64,000 nt of DNA from Xenorhabdus stockiae (GCF_002632825.1 NZ_NJAJ01000008.1:62001-126000); one strand, 5' to 3'; positions 38,594 to 46,642 are shown, counted from the first letter of the stretch. Notes: generated by a model from the letters alone, not told the origin. Numbers and translations: made by a program.

Positions 38594-38720
38594 CTTAGAA
38601 GCCTGAAATACTTTCATTATAAAATCTAAATTTTATTTCTACACTGCCACAAAAAATATTTCATACCATTCTCATTATCTCATCTCCCTTGATTTATTTA
38701 AGCAAGAAATTAGTTTATCA
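38594..38720. repeat. Imperfect direct repeat, copy A (decarboxylase 3' end and downstream)
   Basis: From CTTAGAAGCCTGAAA through the last codons of the decarboxylase gene, about three-quarters identical by eye to 40724-40851. The rest of the 274-base gap between thiQ and the decarboxylase holds no ORF; a hairpin (arms 38583-38590 and 38597-38604) without a U-run is also there. Confidence 0.7.
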
Positions 38721-40120
38721 ATATCTGCTTTAGTTGTTCTAAAACTGGTTATACAAGCGCGCAATGCTTTCACACCTGCGTAATGGGTCATTGAGAGCCA
38801 ATGACTATTATCTTCCAACACTGCCGCTAATATATTTTCTGTCATATGACCATCAGAATCGATAAAACATGCAATAGGTAAATCTGAAGGATTGATAACT
38901 TCCCATCTATTTTCAATCAATCTCTGTTTTAAATATATTCCCAGATCAATATGTTGCTCAATCATGTTTCTGAAACCGGTATGTCCTAAGATAGCCATGG
39001 GAATGAATAGTTTTAAACCATTAAATTTCCGTGACCATTGGACAGAGCTGGCATAAGGATCAAGATTATCTTCATATTTATCTGGCATATAATTTGTTGA
39101 AACAGCAAAAGATTTACTAAGAATGCCGGGACAAGAAGAAATAAACATACCTGTACCCATTGGTGCCGCCAGCCATTTATGGGCATCCAATGTTATTGAA
39201 TCGCTATGCTCTATACCTTTTAAAAGATGTTTATATGTATCACTGAGCAATATTGCTCCGGCCCATGCAGCATCAACATGATAATATAAATCATACTCTT
39301 TACAGATATCAGCAATATCATCAAGTGGATCAATAATCCCTGCATTTGTAGTCCCAGCCGTTGCAGAGACAAAAAAAGGTTGTTTTCCACTGATTTTATC
39401 TTTCTCAATGGCTTCCCTTAATTTTTTGACATCAAATTTTCCATTTTTATCTACCATAATCAGCCGTACAGCGCTTTTTCCTAGACCTGACTGTACTGCA
39501 ATTTTGAGCCATGCCAAATGGCTGTCACTCGAAACATAAAACACAGGATTACCATTTATTTTTGATAATCCTGTGATTGTATAATCAGGAAATTTTTTAA
39601 CTAATGCGCATATAAGAGCTGTAAAATTAGCTTCTGACCCACCATAGGTAAAAATACCATTTGTTTCTTCACTACGGTAACCTGCAGTAATACCAAAATA
39701 ATTAATAATTTTATTTTCAATCTCAACGCAAGCCGGAGCATGGCTCCAAGCTGCCATTTGTGGATTATATATTGATGTTATAAATTCAGCTATACCTCCC
39801 CAAAAAGAAGATGTTGGGTTAAATAATCCAAAATAATTTGGGCTTGTAACATGCACAATACCATTATTTAGCAAATCAAAGACATCATTCAATACATCTT
39901 GGGGATGATTATTTTTATTAAAATCATATTTTGATATAATTTCAATAATATCATGCTTAGATAAAATTGGACTAACCGGAGCATAATCTAAATTGGAAAT
40001 GCGTTCATTGATTGATTCATTTACATAACTGATTATTTCCTCTCTTAAATCAACATTAGGGAAAAAAGAATCTTCAACACTATTTTTTATAAAACCATTT
40101 ATTTTATTGCTCTCATTCAT
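38675..40120 (-). CDS. Group II PLP-dependent amino-acid decarboxylase
   Basis: 481 residues, fold-type I decarboxylase of the DOPA/glutamate/diaminobutyrate group. TYGGSEANFTAL near 158-169 binds PLP phosphate, HVDAAWAG at 281-288 holds the ring-contacting Asp283, and the Schiff-base lysine is Lys315 in LDAHKWLAAPMGTG. Substrate cannot be told from sequence. AT-rich. It is the downstream member of the minus-strand island that also makes diaminopropionate, so it may act on that pathway's product. The frame continues upstream to 40219 without a good start; ATG at 40120 fits the family. Confidence 0.85.
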   Translation of the reverse strand: MNESNKINGFIKNSVEDSFFPNVDLREEIISYVNESINERISNLDYAPVSPILSKHDIIEIISKYDFNKNNHPQDVLNDVFDLLNNGIVHVTSPNYFGLFNPTSSFWGGIAEFITSIYNPQMAAWSHAPACVEIENKIINYFGITAGYRSEETNGIFTYGGSEANFTALICALVKKFPDYTITGLSKINGNPVFYVSSDSHLAWLKIAVQSGLGKSAVRLIMVDKNGKFDVKKLREAIEKDKISGKQPFFVSATAGTTNAGIIDPLDDIADICKEYDLYYHVDAAWAGAILLSDTYKHLLKGIEHSDSITLDAHKWLAAPMGTGMFISSCPGILSKSFAVSTNYMPDKYEDNLDPYASSVQWSRKFNGLKLFIPMAILGHTGFRNMIEQHIDLGIYLKQRLIENRWEVINPSDLPIACFIDSDGHMTENILAAVLEDNSHWLSMTHYAGVKALRACITSFRTTKADIDKLISCLNKSREMR

Positions 40121-40310
40121 ATTTCTTCTGCTTATTAATATTAAATAATGATCAGAGGTAGGGTTATTTTCTATTGACTGATTAACTTGTTCAGCACTCA
40201 GAGCTACGGCAGAAAACAACTATGCATTACTAATCCCATGTGTACGTTCTGATAAGCCATTAGCATAAATAAAAAACTCTAACTTATCAGAAATTGTTAA
40301 ATATAATTAG
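40121..40310 (-). pseudogene. In-frame coding-like remnant upstream of the decarboxylase
   Basis: Reading minus from about 40305, the frame gives KLEFFIYANGLSERTHGISNA, a TAG stop, then LFSAVALSAEQVNQSIENNP, running in frame into the decarboxylase. Only a TTG follows the stop. It looks like a decayed gene end or former N-terminal extension. I cannot name the source family. Confidence 0.3.
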
Positions 40311-40373
40311 TAGTACCGAAATTTCATGCTGGTAATAGTGCGTTTTAATAAAACAGAATTCCCAAAGTATTGC

Positions 40374-40529
40374 TATATACTTCGTCTTTATATTTCGTCT
40401 TTTAAATTGTCGCTTTGTTGGCTACGCTCACTCACCCCAGTCACCGTTTTTATAAACATACGGTTATCTATGCTCCTAGGGATTTACTCCCTTGCCGCCG
40501 CGACGCATCTTGAAATTCATTGTGTATAT
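40374..40529. repeat. Dispersed palindromic repeat, fullest copy
   Basis: About 156 bases with short inverted ends (TATATAC at 40374, GTATATA at 40523). Inside are GCTTTGTTGGCTACGCTCAC, ACCCCAGTCACC with the partner CCTAGGGAT, and CTCCCTTGCCGCCGCGACGC. I recall this family as common in Xenorhabdus/Photorhabdus and relatives; the name is not known to me. Non-coding, MITE-like. A 70-codon open frame across it is not a gene. Confidence 0.65.
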
Positions 40530-40723
40530 ATAGAATAACTGCCAGGAGAAAATAAATTGGTTATGGAGTTCACAAAAACGCCTTACTATAAAAATGACCC
40601 AAGATTATTTTACATAACTTAATAACCTTTTTATAAGTGATAGTCTCATCATAATAGTCATTATTTTTTAAAAATATTTAATAAACGATATTATACTTCC
40701 CCCTACAATTATTAATGTTTTTT

Positions 40724-40851
40724 CTTAGAATCCTGAAACACTTCATTATAAAACATAAATTTTATTTTATACCATCACAAAAATATCTATATCACTCTCA
40801 GAATATCATCTCATTTTATTTAATTAAACAAGGAATTAGTTTAAGTTAATC
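40724..40851. repeat. Imperfect direct repeat, copy B (decarboxylase-tail remnant)
   Basis: Matches copy A at 38594-38720, including the region that in copy A encodes the decarboxylase C-terminus. It lies right after the serine-kinase-like gene. The rest of 40530-40723 is AT-rich and holds only a 19- to 21-codon frame at about 40557-40620. Confidence 0.65.
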
Positions 40852-40853
40852 AA

Positions 40854-41315
40854 TTATACACAATCATCAACAGATTTAATCTGTGACCATACTTTTCTAT
40901 CACAAAGAGTATCTAAAGCAAAGTTAACATCTGGCAGTGAGGGATTAAAAAAATGCCTCGTAGTTTTATAGGGAAGAATTTTTTTATTCTCTATTTCGCG
41001 TGTGATATTATTAATGCAATATGGTTTATTATCCTTCCAATCATATACTTTTACTCTGTGATCACTATATTTTAACCTCACTACAGGTATAAATAACAAT
41101 CCAAGTCCATACGCGACATTTAATCTATGGTTTCCATCCATCACCCAGTTTGATTTATATTCAATAGGAATAATACTTTTCCATATTCCCTCTAAACTAA
41201 TCTTTCTTTGCAATCTTTCAACCATTATGGCATCGACTTCTTCAGATTGAACTAAATTTTTAACAAGTTCAAAGCCAATATGATACGATTCTCCTGACAC
41301 TATTCGTTGTTTCAT
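40854..41315 (-). CDS. ParB-fold free-serine kinase-like protein (SerK/SbnI type)
   Basis: 153 residues, a single compact domain. The ParB-like core EEVDAIMVERLQRKI...VMDGNHRLNVAYGLGLLFIPVV has DGNHR at 60-64, and the later KILPYKTTRH (113-121) is the phrase I associate with the archaeal serine kinase SerK and with SbnI. SbnI makes O-phospho-L-serine for staphyloferrin B. SbnI itself is longer (about 254 aa), so this is a minimal version. With SbnA- and SbnB-like genes upstream on the same strand, supplying O-phosphoserine is the obvious role. A ParB-like DNA-binding role is the alternative. Confidence 0.65.
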   Translation of the reverse strand: MKQRIVSGESYHIGFELVKNLVQSEEVDAIMVERLQRKISLEGIWKSIIPIEYKSNWVMDGNHRLNVAYGLGLLFIPVVRLKYSDHRVKVYDWKDNKPYCINNITREIENKKILPYKTTRHFFNPSLPDVNFALDTLCDRKVWSQIKSVDDCV

Positions 41316-41339
41316 TTTTTTATTCCACGCCGATGAAAA

Positions 41340-41609
41340 TCAATTTTTATTGGAATACTTCTTATATTTCTGCAATGAAGAGTTTTCAATTTCAAGTAAC
41401 TTTCTCTTACAGTCACAAGCAATAATGTGTACAAGTGATATTACTTCATAATTGAAAGCTGATTTTACTATTTCAGAGGTTATTTTGTAACCGCCCGTAC
41501 TTAAACAAGCGGTATTAGACATTAAAAGGCCATCTTTAATGGTGAGATTAACCGCTCTCCAGACATCACACCGGAAAGTGGTGACGAAATCAGAAACAGT
41601 GAAGAACAT
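41340..41609 (-). CDS. Short FdhD-like protein or fragment
   Basis: 89 residues. DVWRAVNLTIKDGLLMSN...LSTGGYKITSEIVKSA resembles the C-terminal part of FdhD (HNAVDKVIG..L..G..LS...SGR.SSEIV.KA), the sulfurtransferase that prepares formate dehydrogenase cofactor. The N-terminal two-thirds, including the persulfide cysteines, is absent; a stop codon lies four codons before the ATG. It is either a truncated remnant or a small derived protein. It lies between the serine-kinase-like gene and sbnB on the same strand. Confidence 0.45.
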   Translation of the reverse strand: MFFTVSDFVTTFRCDVWRAVNLTIKDGLLMSNTACLSTGGYKITSEIVKSAFNYEVISLVHIIACDCKRKLLEIENSSLQKYKKYSNKN

Positions 41610-41651
41610 CTCGTCTAATTATGTTACTCAGTTTCGATTAATTCTTACTAA

Positions 41652-42668
41652 TTAATTCCTACTATATGAGTCCGGGAAAAAGTCATCAATGCATACTTTA
41701 TCATCGGTACTGAGTGTGTCCAGTAGCTGCTTCGCTACTGCCAGATCGAGGATCCCCATGCCAAACGGCGAAAATATACGCGGTTGTTTATTATCAGGAA
41801 CAATGCGCTGTTCGATTAAATCAGCGATCCCTCCCGCCATAAAATCGTGATGGCCTACCTGCTGGCTGGCAAGGTGGGGGGAAGTCTGCGCCTTCAGGCA
41901 ATGGCTGACATCATCCGCTATATTCTGCCCTGCTAAAATTATTTCCGGAGCCAGATCACGCAACGACATATGCAGAACAGTCGGAGCATGGCTAAACCAA
42001 GCGGGTGAAGTAATATAGGGCTGAGTTGCTGAAGTAGTAATCAGTACCATATCTGATTCACGGATTGTGGATTCCAGCGACGTACTGTAGCTGGTACCGA
42101 CCCAACCAGCAGACTTATCACGAAATATTTGGATGCGGGTTTCACTGAGATCGCACATGCAAAGTTTATCGATTTCCCATCCCAACTTTACTAGTAGTCC
42201 CAAAGTATTATGCGCAATAGGCCCACAGCCTATTACACCAAGCCGTTTAATCTTTTTAGGTGTCGGATGTAAATAACTGGCGCCGAGTACTGCCGAAGCG
42301 GCGGTACGCGCCGCACTGATCAGACTACCCTCAAGGCAAGCACGCGGATAACCAGTGTGTCTATCATTGATAATCAGCACTGCAGAAGCCCGATCCAATC
42401 CCTTATCAATATTTTCTGGAAAGCTGGATATCCACTTAATACCCGTAATCGCATCATCACTTTCAATGGAAGCAGGCAAAGCGATAATTCTCTGTTGTGG
42501 GTGATTTGGAAAACGCAGGAAGTAGCTGTCCGGATTGATAGTTTTACCGTGAGCGTGTTGCAGGTAAGCCTGTTTGACTGCCTTCACAAGCATGTCGGGG
42601 TTCGCATCCAGCCAAGGAGCGATTTGTGCGGCACCAATTACCGTAAAAGAAGGTGTTGTATTTGCCAT
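41652..42668 (-). CDS. sbnB: 2,3-diaminopropionate biosynthesis protein SbnB-like
   Basis: 338 residues of the ornithine-cyclodeaminase/mu-crystallin family. DSYFLRFP, RIIALPA, GIKWISSFPENI and TGYPRACLEGS...ISAARTAASA form the SbnB signature, with the NAD-binding LGVIGCGPIAHN at 143-154. In staphylococci SbnB oxidatively hydrolyses N-(1-amino-1-carboxy-2-ethyl)-glutamate to L-2,3-diaminopropionate and 2-oxoglutarate. The gene starts 34 bases after sbnA. It looks richer in GC than the flanking decarboxylase. Confidence 0.88.
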   Translation of the reverse strand: MANTTPSFTVIGAAQIAPWLDANPDMLVKAVKQAYLQHAHGKTINPDSYFLRFPNHPQQRIIALPASIESDDAITGIKWISSFPENIDKGLDRASAVLIINDRHTGYPRACLEGSLISAARTAASAVLGASYLHPTPKKIKRLGVIGCGPIAHNTLGLLVKLGWEIDKLCMCDLSETRIQIFRDKSAGWVGTSYSTSLESTIRESDMVLITTSATQPYITSPAWFSHAPTVLHMSLRDLAPEIILAGQNIADDVSHCLKAQTSPHLASQQVGHHDFMAGGIADLIEQRIVPDNKQPRIFSPFGMGILDLAVAKQLLDTLSTDDKVCIDDFFPDSYSRN

Positions 42669-42702
42669 AATTACCTTTTATTCATGTGTTATTTAACGTG
42701 TC

Positions 42703-43662
42703 TTATACAACTTCAGATTTCGGCAGCAGAGTAGGAAAGTGAGTTTTGACCCAACTGGGGTTATAAATGGTATCGATATAACGATCTCCCATATCCGGTG
42801 AGATAGCCACTATGCATGATCCTACAGGGAGAGTAGCAGCATACAGCTCAACACCAGCCAGAACCGTGCCTGACGATCCCCCTAACAATAGGCCACGTTG
42901 AGCTAACCGATGACACATTGCCACAGTATCAATTTCTGGGATCATCAGTAATTCATCAAAACTTGAGTGGGTCCGGATAGCAGGAGGGTTGCTGGTACCA
43001 AGACCGGGAATAAGACGTTTTCCGGCCGGATGGCCAAAAGTGACAGACCCTTTACTATCCACTGCAATTATACGGGCAGAAGGTGCATGTTCCCGAAGGT
43101 AGCGTGATACCCCGCCTAATGTGCCAGTTGTACCTGCGCCAATAAAGACATAATCTGGCGTGGGAAAAGCGTTCAGAATCTCTGGTCCAGTTGAGAGATA
43201 ATGAGCCCTAACATTTTCCTCATTTTCATATTGGTTAACCCAAAGCAACTGTTCATCCTGCGCAAGCATTGATTTGATCAGGTTGATACGAGTAGCAAGA
43301 AAACCGCCATTTTCATCCCGTGTCTGCACAACAATTAATTCTGCGCCGTAGGCCTCAATGATGCGCGCGGTCTGCGGTGAAATGTTAGGGTCGCTGACAC
43401 AAGTAAATTTGTAGCCTTTAGCAGCACAAATCATTGATAATGCTAAACCAAGGTTTCCTGATGAACTTTCAATAACTCGCATACCTGGAAATAACCTTCC
43501 CTCAAGTTCCAGTTGCGTTATCATGTGCAGTGCTGATTTAAATTTTATTGACCCAGTGGCCGAAAACCCTTCAAGTTTCAGGTTTACATTAATTCCATTA
43601 CCAATATCTATCTTTATAAATGCTTTTGAAAACAGTAAATCATATGGGTTATCAACAATCAT
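42703..43662 (-). CDS. sbnA: 2,3-diaminopropionate biosynthesis protein SbnA-like
   Basis: 319 residues, fold-type II PLP enzyme of the cysteine synthase family. PLP lysine Lys40 in ATGSIKFKSAL, SSSGNLG at 66-72 and the phosphate loop GAGTTGTLGG. SbnA condenses O-phospho-L-serine with glutamate to give the ACEGA intermediate used by SbnB. Pairing with sbnB distinguishes it from CysK/CysM. First gene of the minus-strand set, divergent from the formyltransferase-like gene. Confidence 0.88.
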   Translation of the reverse strand: MIVDNPYDLLFSKAFIKIDIGNGINVNLKLEGFSATGSIKFKSALHMITQLELEGRLFPGMRVIESSSGNLGLALSMICAAKGYKFTCVSDPNISPQTARIIEAYGAELIVVQTRDENGGFLATRINLIKSMLAQDEQLLWVNQYENEENVRAHYLSTGPEILNAFPTPDYVFIGAGTTGTLGGVSRYLREHAPSARIIAVDSKGSVTFGHPAGKRLIPGLGTSNPPAIRTHSSFDELLMIPEIDTVAMCHRLAQRGLLLGGSSGTVLAGVELYAATLPVGSCIVAISPDMGDRYIDTIYNPSWVKTHFPTLLPKSEVV

Positions 43663-44156
43663 TTTTATTATTTCCCACTCACTATTTTTCTACACCCTTA
43701 CAAGCGTTAGATATGTTGAAAGTAAAGTAAAATATATAACTATTGTTAAAATAACATTAAATCAAATGAAAAACCCATGCCATATATCATTAAAATAAAA
43801 TGACAAAACATCAAAATAAATAATATTATTTTTTAACGAAAAACAATATTATTTATCAAGTATGATAATAACAAGCGTTATTCTAAAACTGATCTATAAA
43901 ATAACCTTTAATTATTAAAAATAAAAAGTTAAAAAATTATGACTTTAGTCAACTTACTTTAGCTGACATATTAATTAACGACGAAATACGTGTAACATTC
44001 ATTGGTTTTTTCTCATTAATCCGTGGTCAGATACGATATTGTATTGTTAGTCCATCAAGTCATTTACTGTTAAAGTATAATATTACTCTTAATACTCTGG
44101 AATAGTAAATCAGGGTTAAAATATCAATAATAAAATATATTCTGAGGTAAATAATA
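43663..44156. other. Long AT-rich divergent intergenic region
   Basis: 494 bases with no credible gene. It must hold the promoters of sbnA-like (minus) and of the formyltransferase-like gene (plus). TATAAT at 44076-44081 is a possible plus-strand -10 element without a clear -35. GAGG lies 9 bases before the ATG at 44157. A regulator-binding site is likely but none is recognised. Confidence 0.4.
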
Positions 44157-44960
44157 ATGTACACATGCATGACTGAAGCATTTTTTCATACCAGCTACCT
44201 TGCAGAAAAAATTTCAATGGAAAATATATTTTGGATAGTTAGAAATACTAGAAAACTCGATCCTAACTCATTGAAAGAGGCACATTTACAGTTATCAAGA
44301 AAATTAACTATCAATAAGAATGATATTTCTTTACTAGAACAAGTATACCAAGGCCTTAGCGAATCAGAAAAATATCTTGCTCTTAAATATGGTGTTCCCA
44401 GAAGTACTCCACTTGAAAAGGCACATGTTATTGATAATGGTAATTTAGATTGTGCTTTTCTCGAACAATGCATCAACTCTCAATTATCATTAGATAATAG
44501 TGGTGCTATAGTTTTTCTGGATGTTATTTTGAAGCCTTGCTGGCTCAGCTATTTTCAAGGTAGAATTGTTAATGCACACTCTGCCATTTTGCCTTATGCA
44601 AGGGGAATGTACGCCATTGAACAGCTTATGACTACCGGATCTCGAGAAAATATAGAAAAAGCAGCCGGAGCTACCATTCATTATGTGGATTCTGGAATTG
44701 ATACCGGAAAAATCATAACGTTTAAAAAAATAAAATCACTTTGGTCATTACCTTCTATCTGGGCTGTTAAAGGTGAATCTTATTTATTAGCATTTGATCT
44801 CATGTCTAGCTACTTAAAAAACAAATCAAATTTCAGTTTTCAGGATGTTATTCCTACCGATGAAAGTCTAGAGAGCCCATTATTTTATAGCAAAAATTTT
44901 ACTGAAGATGTTAAGCTTCTGGCTGAGAAAAAATTTCATTTATATAAGCTAGGAGAGTAA
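44157..44960 (+). CDS. Formyltransferase-fold enzyme
   Basis: 267 residues. The core of the folate-dependent formyltransferase family is readable: VNAHSAILPYARGMYAIEQL with Asn139 and His141, and GATIHYVDSGIDTGKII with Asp182, matching the Asn-His-Asp set of PurN/Fmt. The N-terminal 100 residues are divergent. Likely moves a formyl group from 10-formyl-THF to an amine of the pathway product; hydrolase activity is an alternative. Very AT-rich. One base separates its stop from the LysE-type exporter gene. Confidence 0.7.
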   Translation: MYTCMTEAFFHTSYLAEKISMENIFWIVRNTRKLDPNSLKEAHLQLSRKLTINKNDISLLEQVYQGLSESEKYLALKYGVPRSTPLEKAHVIDNGNLDCAFLEQCINSQLSLDNSGAIVFLDVILKPCWLSYFQGRIVNAHSAILPYARGMYAIEQLMTTGSRENIEKAAGATIHYVDSGIDTGKIITFKKIKSLWSLPSIWAVKGESYLLAFDLMSSYLKNKSNFSFQDVIPTDESLESPLFYSKNFTEDVKLLAEKKFHLYKLGE

Positions 44961-44961
44961 C

Positions 44962-45600
44962 ATGTTTGATATTAACTGGGGGCTTTTCTTGGTTGCAAGC
45001 CTTACCATAAACGCAATTCCTGGTGCTGATGTTGTTTATGTAACAGGGAAGTATTATACAAAGGGGAAAAGAAGTGCCGTATTATCAGCTACTGGATTAG
45101 CCGTCGGTTATTATTTTTATATATTTATTACATGGTTAGGTATTACCGCTATACTTCTGTCAAACCCATCACTCTTTGGAGTCATTCAATTAATTGGTGC
45201 TGTTTATCTAATATGGATGGGCAAGAGTATTATTCAGTCTTCCCCCATAACGACTAAGCAAAACAGCGAACAAAATAGTCATAAAAAAAATACAAAAAAC
45301 TATGATTTCTTAGGAGGATTTGTTATTAGTGTTCTTAATCCTAAAGTAGGATTATTCTTTGTTTCATTTTTCCCTCAATTTATAACTTCTGGTAGCCCTA
45401 GTTATCTAATACTGATTCTCGGTAGTGTGTTTTGTTTAGGCGCAACATTTTTTAACATGTTGTATTGCTTCTTATTTTCTAGAATACAAAAACTTTCCCC
45501 CAATAAATCTCATTTGATTCTAGGAGTTATCCCCGGAATTATTCTTATCTTTCTAGGTTGCCTGATGATATATGATACACTTTCAATTTATTATCAATAA
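44962..45600 (+). CDS. LysE/RhtB-family amino-acid exporter
   Basis: 212 residues with about six hydrophobic helices. N-terminal NAIPGADVVYVTGKYYTKGKRSAVLSATGLAVGY and central GGFVISVLNPKVGLFFVSFFPQF are the LysE/RhtB hallmarks. Expected to export an amino acid or related small product. Coupled to the formyltransferase-like gene (AGGAGAG before its ATG), so it probably exports what this island makes. Confidence 0.85.
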   Translation: MFDINWGLFLVASLTINAIPGADVVYVTGKYYTKGKRSAVLSATGLAVGYYFYIFITWLGITAILLSNPSLFGVIQLIGAVYLIWMGKSIIQSSPITTKQNSEQNSHKKNTKNYDFLGGFVISVLNPKVGLFFVSFFPQFITSGSPSYLILILGSVFCLGATFFNMLYCFLFSRIQKLSPNKSHLILGVIPGIILIFLGCLMIYDTLSIYYQ

Positions 45601-45705
45601 ATTATTTTTTAGATAATACTTCCAAGACAAGATGACGAAAGTCGGTTTTTTAGGAGAACATAAATCTATGCTCTCCCATTTTTGCAATACTCATTTTGAT
45701 GCATG

Positions 45706-46440
45706 TTAACCTTCCTTCATATCGCTCTTCTTCTTATCCTTTTTTTCTGCCAGATGATAAAGATACGGTCTCCATATCGGGTTTAGTCTCCAAGGCGCAG
45801 ATGTAGGACAATTATTTTTCCAAAATTGAATTCTTGCAGCAACATTAGGATGTTGTCTATTTCTGAAAATCCACCTTAACTCTTTTCCAGTTATACTATC
45901 TTTAAATTGCCCACTTTTGTTAACGATACTTTCCATTTCGAGACCATCAAGTATGAAATGAACATGCATATCTCTCGTCAGTTGGTTATTTTGGTTATTT
46001 AATAGGTCATTACCTATTGTTACCCAAGATAATCCTCCTTTACTTTTTCTTCCCAAGAGCTGATCAGTGTATTTTTCACTCTCAGTGACACTACGGTATT
46101 TTTCATTTAATCTTAAATGATTAAAATAGTTTTCTTTATATTTCTTATACTTTTCATTTTCTATATATTGCAATTGTTCTTTAGCAAAATTCATTCTATT
46201 GATACACTCAGGATTTTTACTATCCTTATGATTTTTAATATAATTATTCATATTCCTTATTTCTGAAGGAATTAAGTAACTGGCAATCGTTATCGGAGGA
46301 TAATCTTTATTATCATAATGAATTTTTGCATCTTCAAAAAATTCAATTTTAGTTGAATATCTCTTTATAATTTCTTGGGATAACCCATATATCAAATCGC
46401 CTTTCTGAAATTTGTCTCTGAATGGAGGCTCAAATGGCAT
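45706..46440 (-). CDS. Hypothetical protein, unrecognised family
   Basis: 244 residues, Lys/Asn-rich, AT-rich, no signal peptide or membrane segment. The C-terminal half has the most family-like stretch: MHVHFILDGLEMESIVNK, then ITGKELRWIFRNRQHPNVAARIQFWKNN and SAPWRLNPIWRPYLY. I do not recognise a named domain. It is separated from the LysE-type gene on the opposite strand and abuts a dispersed repeat at its 5' end, so it may be an independent insertion, for example an orphan effector. That is a guess. Confidence 0.6.
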   Translation of the reverse strand: MPFEPPFRDKFQKGDLIYGLSQEIIKRYSTKIEFFEDAKIHYDNKDYPPITIASYLIPSEIRNMNNYIKNHKDSKNPECINRMNFAKEQLQYIENEKYKKYKENYFNHLRLNEKYRSVTESEKYTDQLLGRKSKGGLSWVTIGNDLLNNQNNQLTRDMHVHFILDGLEMESIVNKSGQFKDSITGKELRWIFRNRQHPNVAARIQFWKNNCPTSAPWRLNPIWRPYLYHLAEKKDKKKSDMKEG

Positions 46441-46466
46441 ATATTAACCTCATTTATATTTAACCT

Positions 46467-46538
46467 GTTTTTAACCAACATACGATCATCTATTCGCTCC
46501 CTTGCCGCCGCGATGCATCTTGAAATCCATTATGTATA
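46467..46538. repeat. Dispersed palindromic repeat, half copy
   Basis: Right half of the 40374-40529 element with a short internal deletion: TTTTTAAC.AACATACGATCATCTAT, then CTCCCTTGCCGCCGCGATGC and ATCTTGAAATCCATTATGTATA. It lies just upstream of the hypothetical gene. Confidence 0.65.
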
Positions 46539-46552
46539 AGAAGGAGTAAATG

Positions 46553-46642
46553 ATGAACACCAAATATCAACAAACCTTAATATCGTTTGTAAAAAAATCT
46601 CAATATATGAGAATAAATAATGATATCTATCGACCGTCATGA
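46553..46642 (+). CDS. Possible 29-codon small ORF
   Basis: MNTKYQQTLISFVKKSQYMRINNDIYRPS, preceded by AAGGAG at good spacing, directly after the repeat end and ending 104 bases before polB. No known family. It may be a truncated remnant or chance. Confidence 0.2.
   Translation: MNTKYQQTLISFVKKSQYMRINNDIYRPS

Noticed and set aside
38583-38604. Hairpin AGGCTTCT/AGAAGCCT as a thiQ or decarboxylase terminator
   Set aside because: No U-run on either strand; mentioned only within the repeat entry.
40326-40538. 70-codon open frame
   Set aside because: Lies almost wholly in the dispersed palindromic repeat.
40557-40620. Short frame MEFTKTPYYKNDPRLFYIT after an AGGAG
   Set aside because: Only 19-21 codons, no homology recognised; could be a remnant, but cannot be supported as a gene.
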